The notes beneath the pieces were generated by a model. The model was not told where the DNA came from and searched no databases. It worked only from the letters and a program-made list of their open reading frames with translations. Below are positions 1-6,898 of a stretch of DNA of 8,121 nt, one piece after another. How positions within the stretch are numbered: position 1 is the stretch's first letter; each line of letters begins with the position of its first letter. Location: assembly GCA_910589135.1 (NCBI GenBank), contig CAJUSL010000066.1, positions 1 through 8,121 of the forward strand, given 5' to 3'. The stretch is from an uncultured Eggerthellaceae bacterium (lineage in GTDB: Bacteria > Actinomycetota > Coriobacteriia > Coriobacteriales > Eggerthellaceae). The position numbers and the translations under genes are program-made.

Positions 1-1068
1 TACGAGCGCGGCTACGAGGAGGTCATCACCCCGCACATCTACAACGCCGACGTGTGGAAGACCTCGGGCCATTACGGCTTCTACAAGGACAACATGTACT
101 TCTTCGAGATCAACGAAGGCACCGAGGAAGACCCGCGCCTGTCGGAGTACGGCGTGAAGCCGATGAATTGCCCCGGGCATGTGATGCTGTACAAGAACGA
201 GCTGCATTCCTACCGCGACCTGCCGCTGCGCTACTTCGAGTTCGGCACGGTGTACCGCCACGAGATGTCGGGCGTGGTGCACGGGCTTCTGCGCGCCCGC
301 GGCTTCACCCAGGACGACGCGCACGTGTTCTGCACGCGCGACCAGGTCATCGACGAGGTCGAGGCCATCCTCGATTTGGTTGACCACATCATGACCACGT
401 TCGGGTTCGCCTACGAGACAGAGATATCCACGCGGCCCGAGAAGTCCATCGGCACCGATGACATGTGGGAGTACGCTACCGACGCCCTGAAGCAGGCATG
501 TGTGCGGCATGACCTGGCCTACGACATCAACGAGGGCGACGGCGCGTTCTACGGGCCCAAGATCGACATCAAGGTGAAGGACGCCATCGGGCGCACCTGG
601 CAGTGCTCCACCGTGCAGGTGGATTTCAACATGCCCGAGCGCTTCGATCTGACCTATCGCACCGAGGGCAACACCGAGGAGCGCCCCTGGATGCTGCACC
701 GGGCCATCTTCGGTTCCATCGAGCGCTTCCTGGGCATCCTCATCGAGCACTACGCCGGCGCGCTGCCGCTGTGGCTTGCGCCCGTGCAGGCCGTCGTCAT
801 CCCCATCGCCGACCGCCACAAGGAGGCCGCCGCCGAGTTCGCCGGCGAGCTCAAGGGCGCGGGCGGCCGCGTGGAGGTGTACGATCAGAACGAGCCTATG
901 AAGGTGAAGATCGCCAAGGCCCAGGCGCAGAAGATCCCCTACATGGTGGTCATGGGCGACAAGGAAGTGGAGGAGCGCTCGGTGAGCGTGCGCGACCGCG
1001 CCGAGGGCGATTTGGGCAGCTGGGAGCGCGAGAAGTTCATCGACGTTATCCGCGACGCCGCGCTGTAG
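1..1068 (+). CDS. thrS: Threonyl-tRNA synthetase, C-terminal part (5' end outside window)
   Basis: ThrRS charges tRNA-Thr with threonine in the cytoplasm. The reading frame is open from base 1 and ends at TAG 1066-1068, giving 355 residues; the family is usually about 600-650 residues, so the N-terminal TGS/editing domains and the start of the catalytic core lie upstream. Visible class II catalytic-core blocks are KPMNCPGH (Cys at visible residue 57), SYRDLPLR, EFGTVYRHE, RGFTQDDAHVFC, EGAFYGPKID and MLHRAIFGSIERFLGILIEH. The Cys of MNCPGH and the His of DDAH and MLHRA correspond to the three zinc ligands that select threonine in the E. coli enzyme. The anticodon-binding domain follows from LAPVQAVVIPIADRH and ends with MGDKEVEERSVSVR and a typical short tail. 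The reading frame is intact and all key residues are present. It converges on the antiporter gene, stop to stop, with 21 bp between. Identification is secure. Confidence 0.98.
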   Translation, partial: YERGYEEVITPHIYNADVWKTSGHYGFYKDNMYFFEINEGTEEDPRLSEYGVKPMNCPGHVMLYKNELHSYRDLPLRYFEFGTVYRHEMSGVVHGLLRARGFTQDDAHVFCTRDQVIDEVEAILDLVDHIMTTFGFAYETEISTRPEKSIGTDDMWEYATDALKQACVRHDLAYDINEGDGAFYGPKIDIKVKDAIGRTWQCSTVQVDFNMPERFDLTYRTEGNTEERPWMLHRAIFGSIERFLGILIEHYAGALPLWLAPVQAVVIPIADRHKEAAAEFAGELKGAGGRVEVYDQNEPMKVKIAKAQAQKIPYMVVMGDKEVEERSVSVRDRAEGDLGSWEREKFIDVIRDAAL

Positions 1069-1089
1069 GGCTTCGGGGCGGCCGCTGCG

Positions 1090-2415
1090 CTATTGCGGCG
1101 GCCTCTCGCCGCTCTCGGACTTCGTCAAGACGTGCCTGCTGCTGGCGCGCTTCTCGCGCTCCATGCGATGATGCTGCTTCAGGATGCCGATCGCATGGCG
1201 CGGGTTCTGCGCGATTTTGTGCGCGGCCGAGGGCAGGTCGGCGTCGATTGCATGCAGCGCGACGCTGGCGAGAAGGGGCATGACGAGGACGCTCAGCCCT
1301 CCCGCCGCGACGAGTGCCGACCCCGTCGAGGCCGATAGCGCTCCCGACGACATCGCCACGGACGTCACGGCCACGATGAGGGGCAGCGCGGTGGTGCAGT
1401 ACAGGGCGATGCTTGCCCGCACCCGTGGGTCGGTTCCCTGCATGTCCTTGCGCCTCGAGGCGGAGACGAATATCGGTATCGCCCTGACGAGCAGCAATCC
1501 GGCCATGAACGTGGCGAGCAGCAACGGCTCCGCAACCACGCCGAGGGGGTCTATCTTCATGCCGCTCGCCACGAAGAACAGCGGGACGAGGAACCCGTAG
1601 GCGATGCCGTTGAGCTTGTGCTCGAGGCTGGAGTCGCCTTTGGGAATGATGGCCCGCAGGGCGAATCCGGCCGCGAAGGCGCCCAGGACGATGTCCAGGT
1701 TGAACAGCGCGGACAGCGCGACGAGGCCGACGAGAAGCACCATGACGAAGCGCACGCTGGTCTGCGAGTTGGTCTCGGAGTTCTTCTTGACGAACCGTGC
1801 GAGGGGAGAGCCCTTGCGGTTCAGCCACTTCGACACGAAGACGGACGCGACGGCCACCGCCGCGAAGAGGGCGAGCAGCAGCACGGTGATCCATTTCGCG
1901 CGGGTGCCCAGCAGCACGGCCATGACGATGACGGGGCACAGCTCGCCCCAGATGCCGTACTCGACGACCCCCTTGCCCACCGCCGTGTTCTCGAGCCCGC
2001 GTTCTTTGAGGATGGGGATGAGCGTGCCGAAGGCGGTGGTGGTCAGCATGATGGCAACCGCCAGGCCGCCGGGGGCGTTGCCGCGCCAGAGGCCAACGGG
2101 TATCGCGATGGCCAGCGCGAATGCGAACGTCGCAAGCCAGGTCAGAAGGCCGTGCCGGCCTCCCTCGCCCCGCAGCTCGCGCGTGTCTATCTCGTAGCCG
2201 GCCAGCAGGAAGAGGAAGCCCAGGCCCAGATCGGACAGGAGGCCGATCGCGACGTCGGCGTGGACGACGCCGAGGACGTTCGGGCCGAGGACCATTCCTG
2301 CGACGAGCAGGAACACGGTTTCCGGAACGACGCGGTTGGGCGTTAGAGCGGCGAGGACGGGGCACACGAAGGCGCACAGCACCACGACGAACACCGAAAC
2401 GAACTCGTTGGCCAT
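1090..2415 (-). CDS. Cation:proton antiporter, CPA2 / Na_H_Exchanger family
   Basis: A 441-residue, very hydrophobic inner-membrane protein with roughly 12-13 predicted membrane segments, read by eye. It fits the CPA2 (Kef/NapA-like) Na+(K+)/H+ exchanger family. Family marks are GPNVLG at residues 44-49 after the second helix, AGYEIDTRELR from residue 72 (the usual 'aGle.d...l' block), TTTAFGTLIPILKERG at 125-140, and WGELCPVI at 156-163. The carboxylate thought to bind the transported cation is here Glu158 in a 'GE..P' setting, where KefC has FQD and NapA has DD. The last ~40 residues form a charged, His/Arg/Lys-rich cytoplasmic tail; there is no TrkA-N/RCK domain. The ATG start is supported by GAGGAGG 6 nt upstream on the minus strand. 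The gene stands alone, divergent from trxA. The transported ion cannot be read from sequence, so no gene symbol is given. Confidence 0.9.
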   Translation of the reverse strand: MANEFVSVFVVVLCAFVCPVLAALTPNRVVPETVFLLVAGMVLGPNVLGVVHADVAIGLLSDLGLGFLFLLAGYEIDTRELRGEGGRHGLLTWLATFAFALAIAIPVGLWRGNAPGGLAVAIMLTTTAFGTLIPILKERGLENTAVGKGVVEYGIWGELCPVIVMAVLLGTRAKWITVLLLALFAAVAVASVFVSKWLNRKGSPLARFVKKNSETNSQTSVRFVMVLLVGLVALSALFNLDIVLGAFAAGFALRAIIPKGDSSLEHKLNGIAYGFLVPLFFVASGMKIDPLGVVAEPLLLATFMAGLLLVRAIPIFVSASRRKDMQGTDPRVRASIALYCTTALPLIVAVTSVAMSSGALSASTGSALVAAGGLSVLVMPLLASVALHAIDADLPSAAHKIAQNPRHAIGILKQHHRMEREKRASSRHVLTKSESGERPPQ

Positions 2416-2581
2416 GCAGTTCCTCCTCGGTCGTTGCGGGCGCCCCTATGCGCCGTTTCTGCCTGAGGCCCGGACAGAATCCGCGTCCGTCGTTCGACAA
2501 AATCGCGGCGCTGTCAAGGGCTCGTATATAACAGAATAGCGAACTTTGGGAAACAAACTCCGCCTTGCCTCGTTTTCGCGC

Positions 2582-2609
2582 TTGCCAGGGGTCCCATCTG
2601 GAATAGTAT
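2582..2609 (+). promoter_or_regulatory. Probable trxA promoter
   Basis: TTGCCA (2582-2587) and TAGTAT (2604-2609) are separated by 16 nt and resemble sigma-70-type -35 and -10 boxes (5/6 and 4/6 matches). They lie about 65 nt before the trxA start in an AT-richer stretch. A second -10-like hexamer, TATGAT at 2623-2628, lacks a good -35. Assigned from sequence only. Confidence 0.4.
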
Positions 2610-2615
2610 GCATAC
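2606..2615. repeat. 10-bp perfect palindrome overlapping trxA -10
   Basis: GTATGCATAC is a perfect palindrome that overlaps the last four bases of the proposed trxA -10 box and extends toward the start point. That is a position where a dimeric repressor would block initiation. A related half (GTATATGATGCA) follows 5 nt later. No regulator can be named, and a 10-bp palindrome can arise by chance. Confidence 0.35.
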
Positions 2616-2675
2616 AGCAGTATATGATGCACGAAACGCAACCAGCCGACACCCGGCAGCGAAAAGGAGAAGGCA

Positions 2676-2984
2676 ATGAGCGAAGTAGTCACATCCGCGG
2701 ATTTCCAGAAGAAGGTCCTCGAGTCCGACAAGCCCGTCCTGGTCGATTTCTTCGCGACGTGGTGCGGGCCCTGCAAGCGGCTCGGCCCCACCCTGGACGA
2801 GGTGGCCAAGGACGTCGAGGGCAGCGCGTACGTCTACAAGGTCGACATCGACCAGAGCCAGGACATCGCCGCCAAGTACCGCGTGAGCTCGGTCCCCACG
2901 CTGATCCTGTTCAAGGACGGCCAGCCTGCGAAGAAGACCATCGGCGCGCAGCCCAAGCAGGCGCTGATGCAGATGTTCGACTAG
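2676..2984 (+). CDS. trxA: Thioredoxin
   Basis: A small cytoplasmic dithiol protein of 102 residues that reduces disulfides in client proteins and is itself re-reduced by thioredoxin reductase. The single thioredoxin-fold domain covers the whole chain. The active site is WCGPCK, with redox Cys30 and Cys33. The buried Asp24 in LVDFFATW, cis-Pro74 in SSVPTL and the FKDG turn at 79-82 are all in the usual places. Phe26 replaces the Trp often found in 'FWA.WCGPC', a common variant. Length is normal, slightly short at the C terminus. The ATG start is preceded by AAGGAG. The stop codon shares its last base with the trxB start, so the two are co-transcribed and probably translationally coupled. Very secure. 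Confidence 0.97.
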   Translation: MSEVVTSADFQKKVLESDKPVLVDFFATWCGPCKRLGPTLDEVAKDVEGSAYVYKVDIDQSQDIAAKYRVSSVPTLILFKDGQPAKKTIGAQPKQALMQMFD

Positions 2985-3922
2985 TGCGCGCTGCGGACAG
3001 CACGGTCTACGACGCCGCCATCGTCGGCGCCGGTCCGGGCGGCCTCACGGCGGCCATGTACTGCGCACGCGCCGGCCTGCGCTGCGTGATCGTGGAAATG
3101 TTGAGCCCCGGCGGCCAGCTTGCCCAAACCGAGCATCTGGAGAACTATCCCGGCTTCAACCAGTCCACCAGCGGCTACGAGCTATCCGAGATCATGAGCG
3201 ACCAAGCCACCAGCTTCGGTGCCGAAGTCGTCTACGACCAGGTGGTCTCGGTTGATTTCGAGGCGTGTCCCAAGGTGCTTCGCCTGACTGAGGGATTGAT
3301 GCTGGCCAAGACGGTCATCGTCGCCAGCGGCGCGCGCCCCGCCAAGCTGGGCGTGCCGGGCGAGGAGGAGTTCGCGGGTGCGGGCGTGTCGTACTGCGCC
3401 ACGTGCGACGGCAACTTCTTCAAGGGCAAGGACGTGTGCGTCGTGGGCGGCGGAGACACCGCTGCGGCGGACGCGATCTACCTTTCCAGGATATGCGACA
3501 CGGTCACCGTGTTCGTGCGACGCGACGTGCTGCGTGCGACGGCCATCTACAACACGAAGCTGCGCGAGCTCGACAACGTGCGGATCGTCTGGAACACCAT
3601 CGTGGAGTCCATCGAGGGCGATGACGGCGCGGTTGTGGGCGTGAGCGTCAGGAACGTGCAGACGGGCGAGACGGCGAAGGTGCCCGTCTCCGCATGCTTC
3701 ATCGCGGTGGGGACGGTCCCGAACACCGAGTTTCTGGACGGGGCGCTCGAGCTCGGCCAGACGGGTCGCATCGTCACGAACAGCGTCGGCGAGACCAGCG
3801 TACCTGGCGTGTACGCGGTGGGGGACGTGCGCATGAAGAGCCTCTATCAGGTGACCACGGCGGTGGCGGACGGGGCCAATGCGGCCGAGGATGCGGCGGA
3901 ATACCTGATACAGCACGAATAG
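2984..3922 (+). CDS. trxB: Thioredoxin reductase (flavoprotein, low-Mr TrxB type)
   Basis: A 312-residue FAD-dependent reductase that passes electrons to thioredoxin, encoded just upstream. Blocks in order: FAD-binding GAGPGG at 15-20; PGGQL and ENYPGF typical of the TrxB N-terminal half; redox-active CATC (Cys138 and Cys141) followed by DGNFF; nucleotide-binding GGGDTAAAD from 155; VRRDVLRA from 178; and the C-terminal FAD block GVYAVGDVRMKSLYQ with Asp281. The start is GTG 2984-2986, overlapping the trxA stop as TAGTG. No in-frame ATG occurs before the FAD motif, which settles the start; there is no strong SD, consistent with coupling. Two positions are unusual: the NADPH-binding HRR is VRR (Val178), and the RQ after the last FAD motif is YQ (Tyr288). 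These could affect donor preference, but the CxxC and both Rossmann glycine motifs are intact. Confidence 0.95.
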   Translation: MRAADSTVYDAAIVGAGPGGLTAAMYCARAGLRCVIVEMLSPGGQLAQTEHLENYPGFNQSTSGYELSEIMSDQATSFGAEVVYDQVVSVDFEACPKVLRLTEGLMLAKTVIVASGARPAKLGVPGEEEFAGAGVSYCATCDGNFFKGKDVCVVGGGDTAAADAIYLSRICDTVTVFVRRDVLRATAIYNTKLRELDNVRIVWNTIVESIEGDDGAVVGVSVRNVQTGETAKVPVSACFIAVGTVPNTEFLDGALELGQTGRIVTNSVGETSVPGVYAVGDVRMKSLYQVTTAVADGANAAEDAAEYLIQHE

Positions 3923-3930
3923 ACTCTATT

Positions 3931-3939
3931 TGATAGAAT
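3931..3939 (+). promoter_or_regulatory. Extended -10-like element upstream of the trxB terminator
   Basis: TGATAGAAT reads as TGn followed by TAGAAT, an extended -10 with 5/6 match to TATAAT. It lies just after the trxB stop, and no convincing -35 precedes it. If used, transcription would start near 3946 and the terminator hairpin would form the very 5' end of the prfA message. It also lies inside a small inverted repeat (CTATT 3926-3930 with AATAG 3937-3941). Weak call. Confidence 0.25.
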
Positions 3940-3952
3940 AGCTTCAAAATCG

Positions 3953-3981
3953 AATACGCGCTGCTAGGCGCGTATTTTTTC
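3953..3981 (+). terminator. Intrinsic terminator after trxB
   Basis: A perfect 9-bp stem, AATACGCGC (3953-3961) with GCGCGTATT (3968-3976), has a 6-nt loop and runs into seven T residues (3975-3981). It closes the trxA-trxB unit 30 nt after the trxB stop and separates it from prfA. Confidence 0.92.
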
Positions 3982-4007
3982 GCATTCGGCATCGAGATGG
4001 GGACGCA

Positions 4008-5081
4008 ATGCAAGACGTGAACATGAAGGAGAAGCTGGCCGACTTCCTCGAGGCCTACGAGGACCTTCAGAGGAAGATGGGCGACCCTGCCATCCTGGCC
4101 GACCAGAAGGAGTACAACCGCCTCGCCAAGGAATACGCCAACCAGGGCGCGCTCGCCAAGAAGGCGCAGGAGTACGTCACGGCGATGGAGGACCTGGAGG
4201 CCGCCAAGGAGATGCTCTCGGACGCCGACATGAAGGAGTTCGCGCAGGAGGAGATCGCGGGCATCGAGGAGAAGCTTCCCCAGCTCGAGGAAGACATCAA
4301 GTTCATGCTGATCCCCGCCGATCCGGCCGACGAGAAGGACATCATCGTCGAGATCAGGGCCGCCGCAGGCGGCGACGAGGCCGCCATATTCGCAGGCGAC
4401 CTGTACAAGATGTACGAGCGGTTCGCGGGCGACCAGGGCTGGAAGACCGAGACGCTGGACGTCTCGCCCTCGGAGGCCGGCGGCTACAAGGAGATCCAGT
4501 TCAAGGTCAAGGGCGACCACGTGTACTCCCTGATGAAGTTCGAGAGCGGCGTGCACCGCGTGCAGCGCGTTCCCAAGACCGAGAGCCAGGGCCGCATCCA
4601 CACGTCCACCTCCACGGTGGCCGTGCTCCCCGAGGCCGACGAGGTGGAGGTCGAGATCAACGAGAACGACCTGCGCATCGACGTGTTCCGCGCGGGTGGC
4701 CCGGGCGGTCAGTGCGTCAACACCACCGACTCCGCCGTGCGCATCACGCACCTGCCCACGGGGCTGGTGGTGCAGTCGCAGGACCAGAAGTCGCAGCTGC
4801 AGAACAAGATCGCGGCCATGAGCGTCCTGCGCGCGCGCCTGTACGAGAAGATGCTCGCAGAGCAGCAGGCCGAGGAGGGCGCGAAGAGGCTCGCCCAGAT
4901 CGGCTCGGGCGACCGCGCCGAGAAGATCCGCACCTACAACGGTCCGCAGGACCGCGTCACCGACCACCGCATCGGCTTCAACTCAAGCTACAACGACGTG
5001 CTTATGGGCAGCAAGCTGATCGACGTCATCACGGCCCTGCAGGCGGCCGACCGCGCGCAGAAGCTGGAAGAGGCCGTCTAG
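4008..5081 (+). CDS. prfA: Peptide chain release factor 1 (RF1)
   Basis: RF1 recognises UAA and UAG in the ribosomal A site and triggers peptide release. The 357-residue length is typical. The N-terminal helical domain (about 1-100) is rich in charged residues. The codon-recognition tripeptide is P-K-T at 189-191 within HRVQRVPKTESQGRIHTS, the RF1-type PxT rather than the RF2 SPF. The catalytic GGQ is at 233-235 in RAGGPGGQCVNTTDSAVRITHLPTG, followed by QSQDQKSQLQNK and the C-terminal YNGPQDRVTDHRIGF block. Gln235 is the expected target of PrmC, encoded immediately downstream. Start: ATG 4008 is favoured by a short purine stretch (ATGGGGA) upstream; ATG 4023 (MKEKLADF) is a possible alternative and would match the common family N terminus. 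The intergenic gap before it contains the trxB terminator, so prfA needs its own promoter or readthrough. Confidence 0.97.
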   Translation: MQDVNMKEKLADFLEAYEDLQRKMGDPAILADQKEYNRLAKEYANQGALAKKAQEYVTAMEDLEAAKEMLSDADMKEFAQEEIAGIEEKLPQLEEDIKFMLIPADPADEKDIIVEIRAAAGGDEAAIFAGDLYKMYERFAGDQGWKTETLDVSPSEAGGYKEIQFKVKGDHVYSLMKFESGVHRVQRVPKTESQGRIHTSTSTVAVLPEADEVEVEINENDLRIDVFRAGGPGGQCVNTTDSAVRITHLPTGLVVQSQDQKSQLQNKIAAMSVLRARLYEKMLAEQQAEEGAKRLAQIGSGDRAEKIRTYNGPQDRVTDHRIGFNSSYNDVLMGSKLIDVITALQAADRAQKLEEAV

Positions 5082-6023
5082 TTGGAGGCATGGACCATCG
5101 GCAGGATGCTCTCGTGGATGGAGGGCTACCTTGCCGAGCACGGCGACGCCGACGCCAGGACGTCCACGCGCTGGCTCGTGTCCGACGTCGTCGGCATGTC
5201 TTTCATGCAGCTCTACCTCAACCTCGACCGCCCGCTCGACGCCGAGGAGCTTGCGAGGCTGAAGGTCTTCGTGAGGTGGCGCGCGGCGGGGGAGCCCGTC
5301 CAGTACATCGTCGGCAAGACGGCCTTCAGGCACATCGACGTCATCGTGCGCGAAGGGGTGCTCATACCGCGCCCCGAGACCGAGGTGCTGGTGAGCGAGG
5401 CGCTCGGTCGCCTGCCGCGCGACAAGCACGCATCGGGCGATGCGGCGTGCGACGACCCTGACCTTCTGATCGCCGATTTGTGCACGGGCAGCGGGTGCGT
5501 CGCGTGCTCGATCGCCTACGAGAACCCGCGCGCCCGCCTGGTCGCCACCGACATCGATCCCGGATGCGTGCGCCTTGCGAGGGACAACGCGGCCGCGTTG
5601 GGGCTCGACGCACGCGTGCAGGTGGTCGAATGCGACCTGGGGGAGGGCGTCGATGCGGCGCTCATGGGCGCCTTCGACGCCGTCGTGTCGAACCCGCCCT
5701 ACGTTCCCACTGCCGTGCTTGCCGGGCTTGACCGCGAGGTGCGCGACTTCGAGCCGCACCTGGCGCTCGACGGGGGCCGAGACGGGCTCGACGTATTCCG
5801 GCGCATCGCGCAGTGGTCGCTTGCCGCGTTGAAGCCGGGCGGCTTTCTGGCCATCGAACTGCACGAGACGACGCTCGACGCCGCCGCTCAGGCCGCCCTG
5901 TCCGCAGGGTTCGCCGATGCGGAGGTGGCGCGCGATTTGAACGGGCTTCCGCGCATACTGGTCGCGCGCAAGCCTGCAGACGACGCGGCTTCCCGCGCCG
6001 AGGGAGACGGCACGGCGCTCTAG
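5082..6023 (+). CDS. prmC: Release factor glutamine methyltransferase
   Basis: PrmC N5-methylates the GGQ glutamine of release factors using S-adenosylmethionine. The 313-residue product has the N-terminal helical substrate-binding domain (WTIGRMLSWMEGYL, then RWRAAGEPVQYIVGKTAFRHI), the linker LIPRPETE (94-101), SAM-binding motif I DLCTGSGC from 132, the acidic motif ATDIDPGCVRLARDNA, and the catalytic NPPYVP (Asn204-Tyr207) that binds the target glutamine. It is longer than the E. coli protein (277 residues) because of a spacer before motif I (KHASGDAACDD) and a polar C-terminal tail. The first in-frame start is TTG 5082, directly abutting the prfA stop (TAGTTG), with GAAGAGG 8 nt upstream; starting at the next in-frame ATG (5106) would cut into the conserved first helix. 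prfA-prmC adjacency is a widespread arrangement and supports coupled translation. Confidence 0.95.
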   Translation: MEAWTIGRMLSWMEGYLAEHGDADARTSTRWLVSDVVGMSFMQLYLNLDRPLDAEELARLKVFVRWRAAGEPVQYIVGKTAFRHIDVIVREGVLIPRPETEVLVSEALGRLPRDKHASGDAACDDPDLLIADLCTGSGCVACSIAYENPRARLVATDIDPGCVRLARDNAAALGLDARVQVVECDLGEGVDAALMGAFDAVVSNPPYVPTAVLAGLDREVRDFEPHLALDGGRDGLDVFRRIAQWSLAALKPGGFLAIELHETTLDAAAQAALSAGFADAEVARDLNGLPRILVARKPADDAASRAEGDGTAL

Positions 6024-6029
6024 CCGTGC
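6010..6029 (+). other. Hairpin across the prmC stop codon
   Basis: GCACGGC (6010-6016) and GCCGTGC (6023-6029) form a perfect 7-bp stem with a 6-nt loop spanning the prmC stop. No T-tract follows, so it is not a standard terminator. It could be a weak attenuating or mRNA-stabilising element within the operon, or chance in GC-rich DNA. Confidence 0.35.
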
Positions 6030-6058
6030 GTACCCCGCCTGATTTGGAAGGAGGCATC

Positions 6059-6892
6059 ATGGCTGACGAGATGCCGCTCGTCGAGTGGCTCGAGGAATCG
6101 AAGGCAGTGCTGGCAGACCGGCTCGAGGGCAGGACGCCCCAGGTGGCCATCGTGCTGGGCTCGGGGCTGGGCCCTTTGGCCGAGCAGGTGCAGGACGCCG
6201 TCTACGTGCCGTTCTCGGAAGTCCCTCACATGAAGACGTCCACGGCGAGCGGGCACGTGGGCCGCTTCGTCTGCGGCATGCTCGGCGGCAAGGAGGTCGT
6301 CTGCATGCAGGGGCGCCTGCACGGCTACGAGGGGAACAGCGCCCAGGAGGTGGCCTATCCCATCTGGCTCATGCATGCCATCGGGGCCGACACGCTCGTC
6401 ACCACCAACGCCGCCGGCGCCATCAACGAAGGCTTCCAGGTGGGCGACTTCTGCGTCATGAGCGACCATATCAACTTCACGGGACGCAACCCGGCGGCCG
6501 GGCAGCAGCCCGATCGGCTCGCCATGCGCTTCTTCTCCATGCACGAATGCTACGACCCTGCACTGCGCCAGCTTGCGCGCGAGGTCGCCGATGCCGAGTC
6601 CGTGCCGCTTCGCGAAGGGGTTTACCTGGGGCTTCTGGGCCCCAGCTTCGAGACCGCGGCCGAAATCAGGGCCTTCCGCGCCTGGGGGGCCGACACCGTC
6701 GCCATGTCGGTGTGCGAGGAGGTCGTCGCGGCGCGACACGTCGGGATGCGGGTGCTCGGCATCTCGCTGTGCTCGAACATGGCCTGCGGCATCGGCGGGG
6801 CGAGTCCGTCGGACGCCGAGGTGTTCGAGGTGGCGAGGCGCAGCGAGGCGAACTTCTGCCGGCTGGTGCGCGGCATCCTGGAAAGGCTGTAG
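6059..6892 (+). CDS. Purine-nucleoside phosphorylase, trimeric (class II) type
   Basis: A 277-residue enzyme of the PNP/MTAP family that cleaves purine nucleosides with phosphate to free base and (deoxy)ribose-1-phosphate in purine salvage. Motifs: GSGLG at 34-38 (phosphate loop), SGHVGR at 64-69, GRLHGYEG at 85-92, TTNAAGAIN at 115-123, DHIN at 136-139, GPSFETAAE at 194-202 (base-binding Glu), AMS at 215-217 and CSNMACG at 238-244. Asn240 aligns with the human PNP Asn that favours 6-oxopurines such as inosine and guanosine, which argues against an MTA phosphorylase. The segment usually reading VGMSTVPE is VAMSVCEE here, a deviation next to the phosphate-contact serine. The ATG is decided by a strong AAGGAGG 4 nt upstream (6048-6054). 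The gene lies 35 bp after prmC and 6 bp before the next gene, so it is probably in one operon. The symbol punA/deoD is not assigned because naming varies. Confidence 0.93.
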   Translation: MADEMPLVEWLEESKAVLADRLEGRTPQVAIVLGSGLGPLAEQVQDAVYVPFSEVPHMKTSTASGHVGRFVCGMLGGKEVVCMQGRLHGYEGNSAQEVAYPIWLMHAIGADTLVTTNAAGAINEGFQVGDFCVMSDHINFTGRNPAAGQQPDRLAMRFFSMHECYDPALRQLAREVADAESVPLREGVYLGLLGPSFETAAEIRAFRAWGADTVAMSVCEEVVAARHVGMRVLGISLCSNMACGIGGASPSDAEVFEVARRSEANFCRLVRGILERL

Positions 6893-6898
6893 GCGCGC

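Larger units (their letters stand above)
2416..2675. other. Divergent intergenic region between antiporter gene and trxA
   Basis: These 260 bp separate two divergently transcribed genes and are clearly more AT-rich than their surroundings, especially 2490-2635. On the minus strand a perfect TTGACA lies at 2517-2512, but no matching -10 is found 16-18 nt further on. A TATATA/TTATAT box at 2525-2531 could serve the antiporter, though only with a poor -35. The trxA side carries the promoter and palindrome listed separately. I see no RNA gene or convincing small coding frame here. Confidence 0.6.

Noticed and set aside
1072..1105. GC-rich inverted repeat GCCGC/GCGGC after thrS as a terminator
   Set aside because: The stem is short, no T-tract follows on either strand, and it overlaps the antiporter 3' end.
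2512..2517. Perfect minus-strand TTGACA as antiporter promoter
   Set aside because: No TATAAT-like hexamer lies 15-19 nt downstream, so it was not listed as a promoter.
1046..2809. Long minus-strand frame covering the antiporter and running into trxA
   Set aside because: It is out of frame with the antiporter, Arg/Pro-rich, has no family motif, and would overlap trxA.
3774..4967. Minus-strand frame opposite prfA
   Set aside because: It crosses the trxB terminator and its Leu/His/Val-rich translation is the typical antisense of a charged helical protein.
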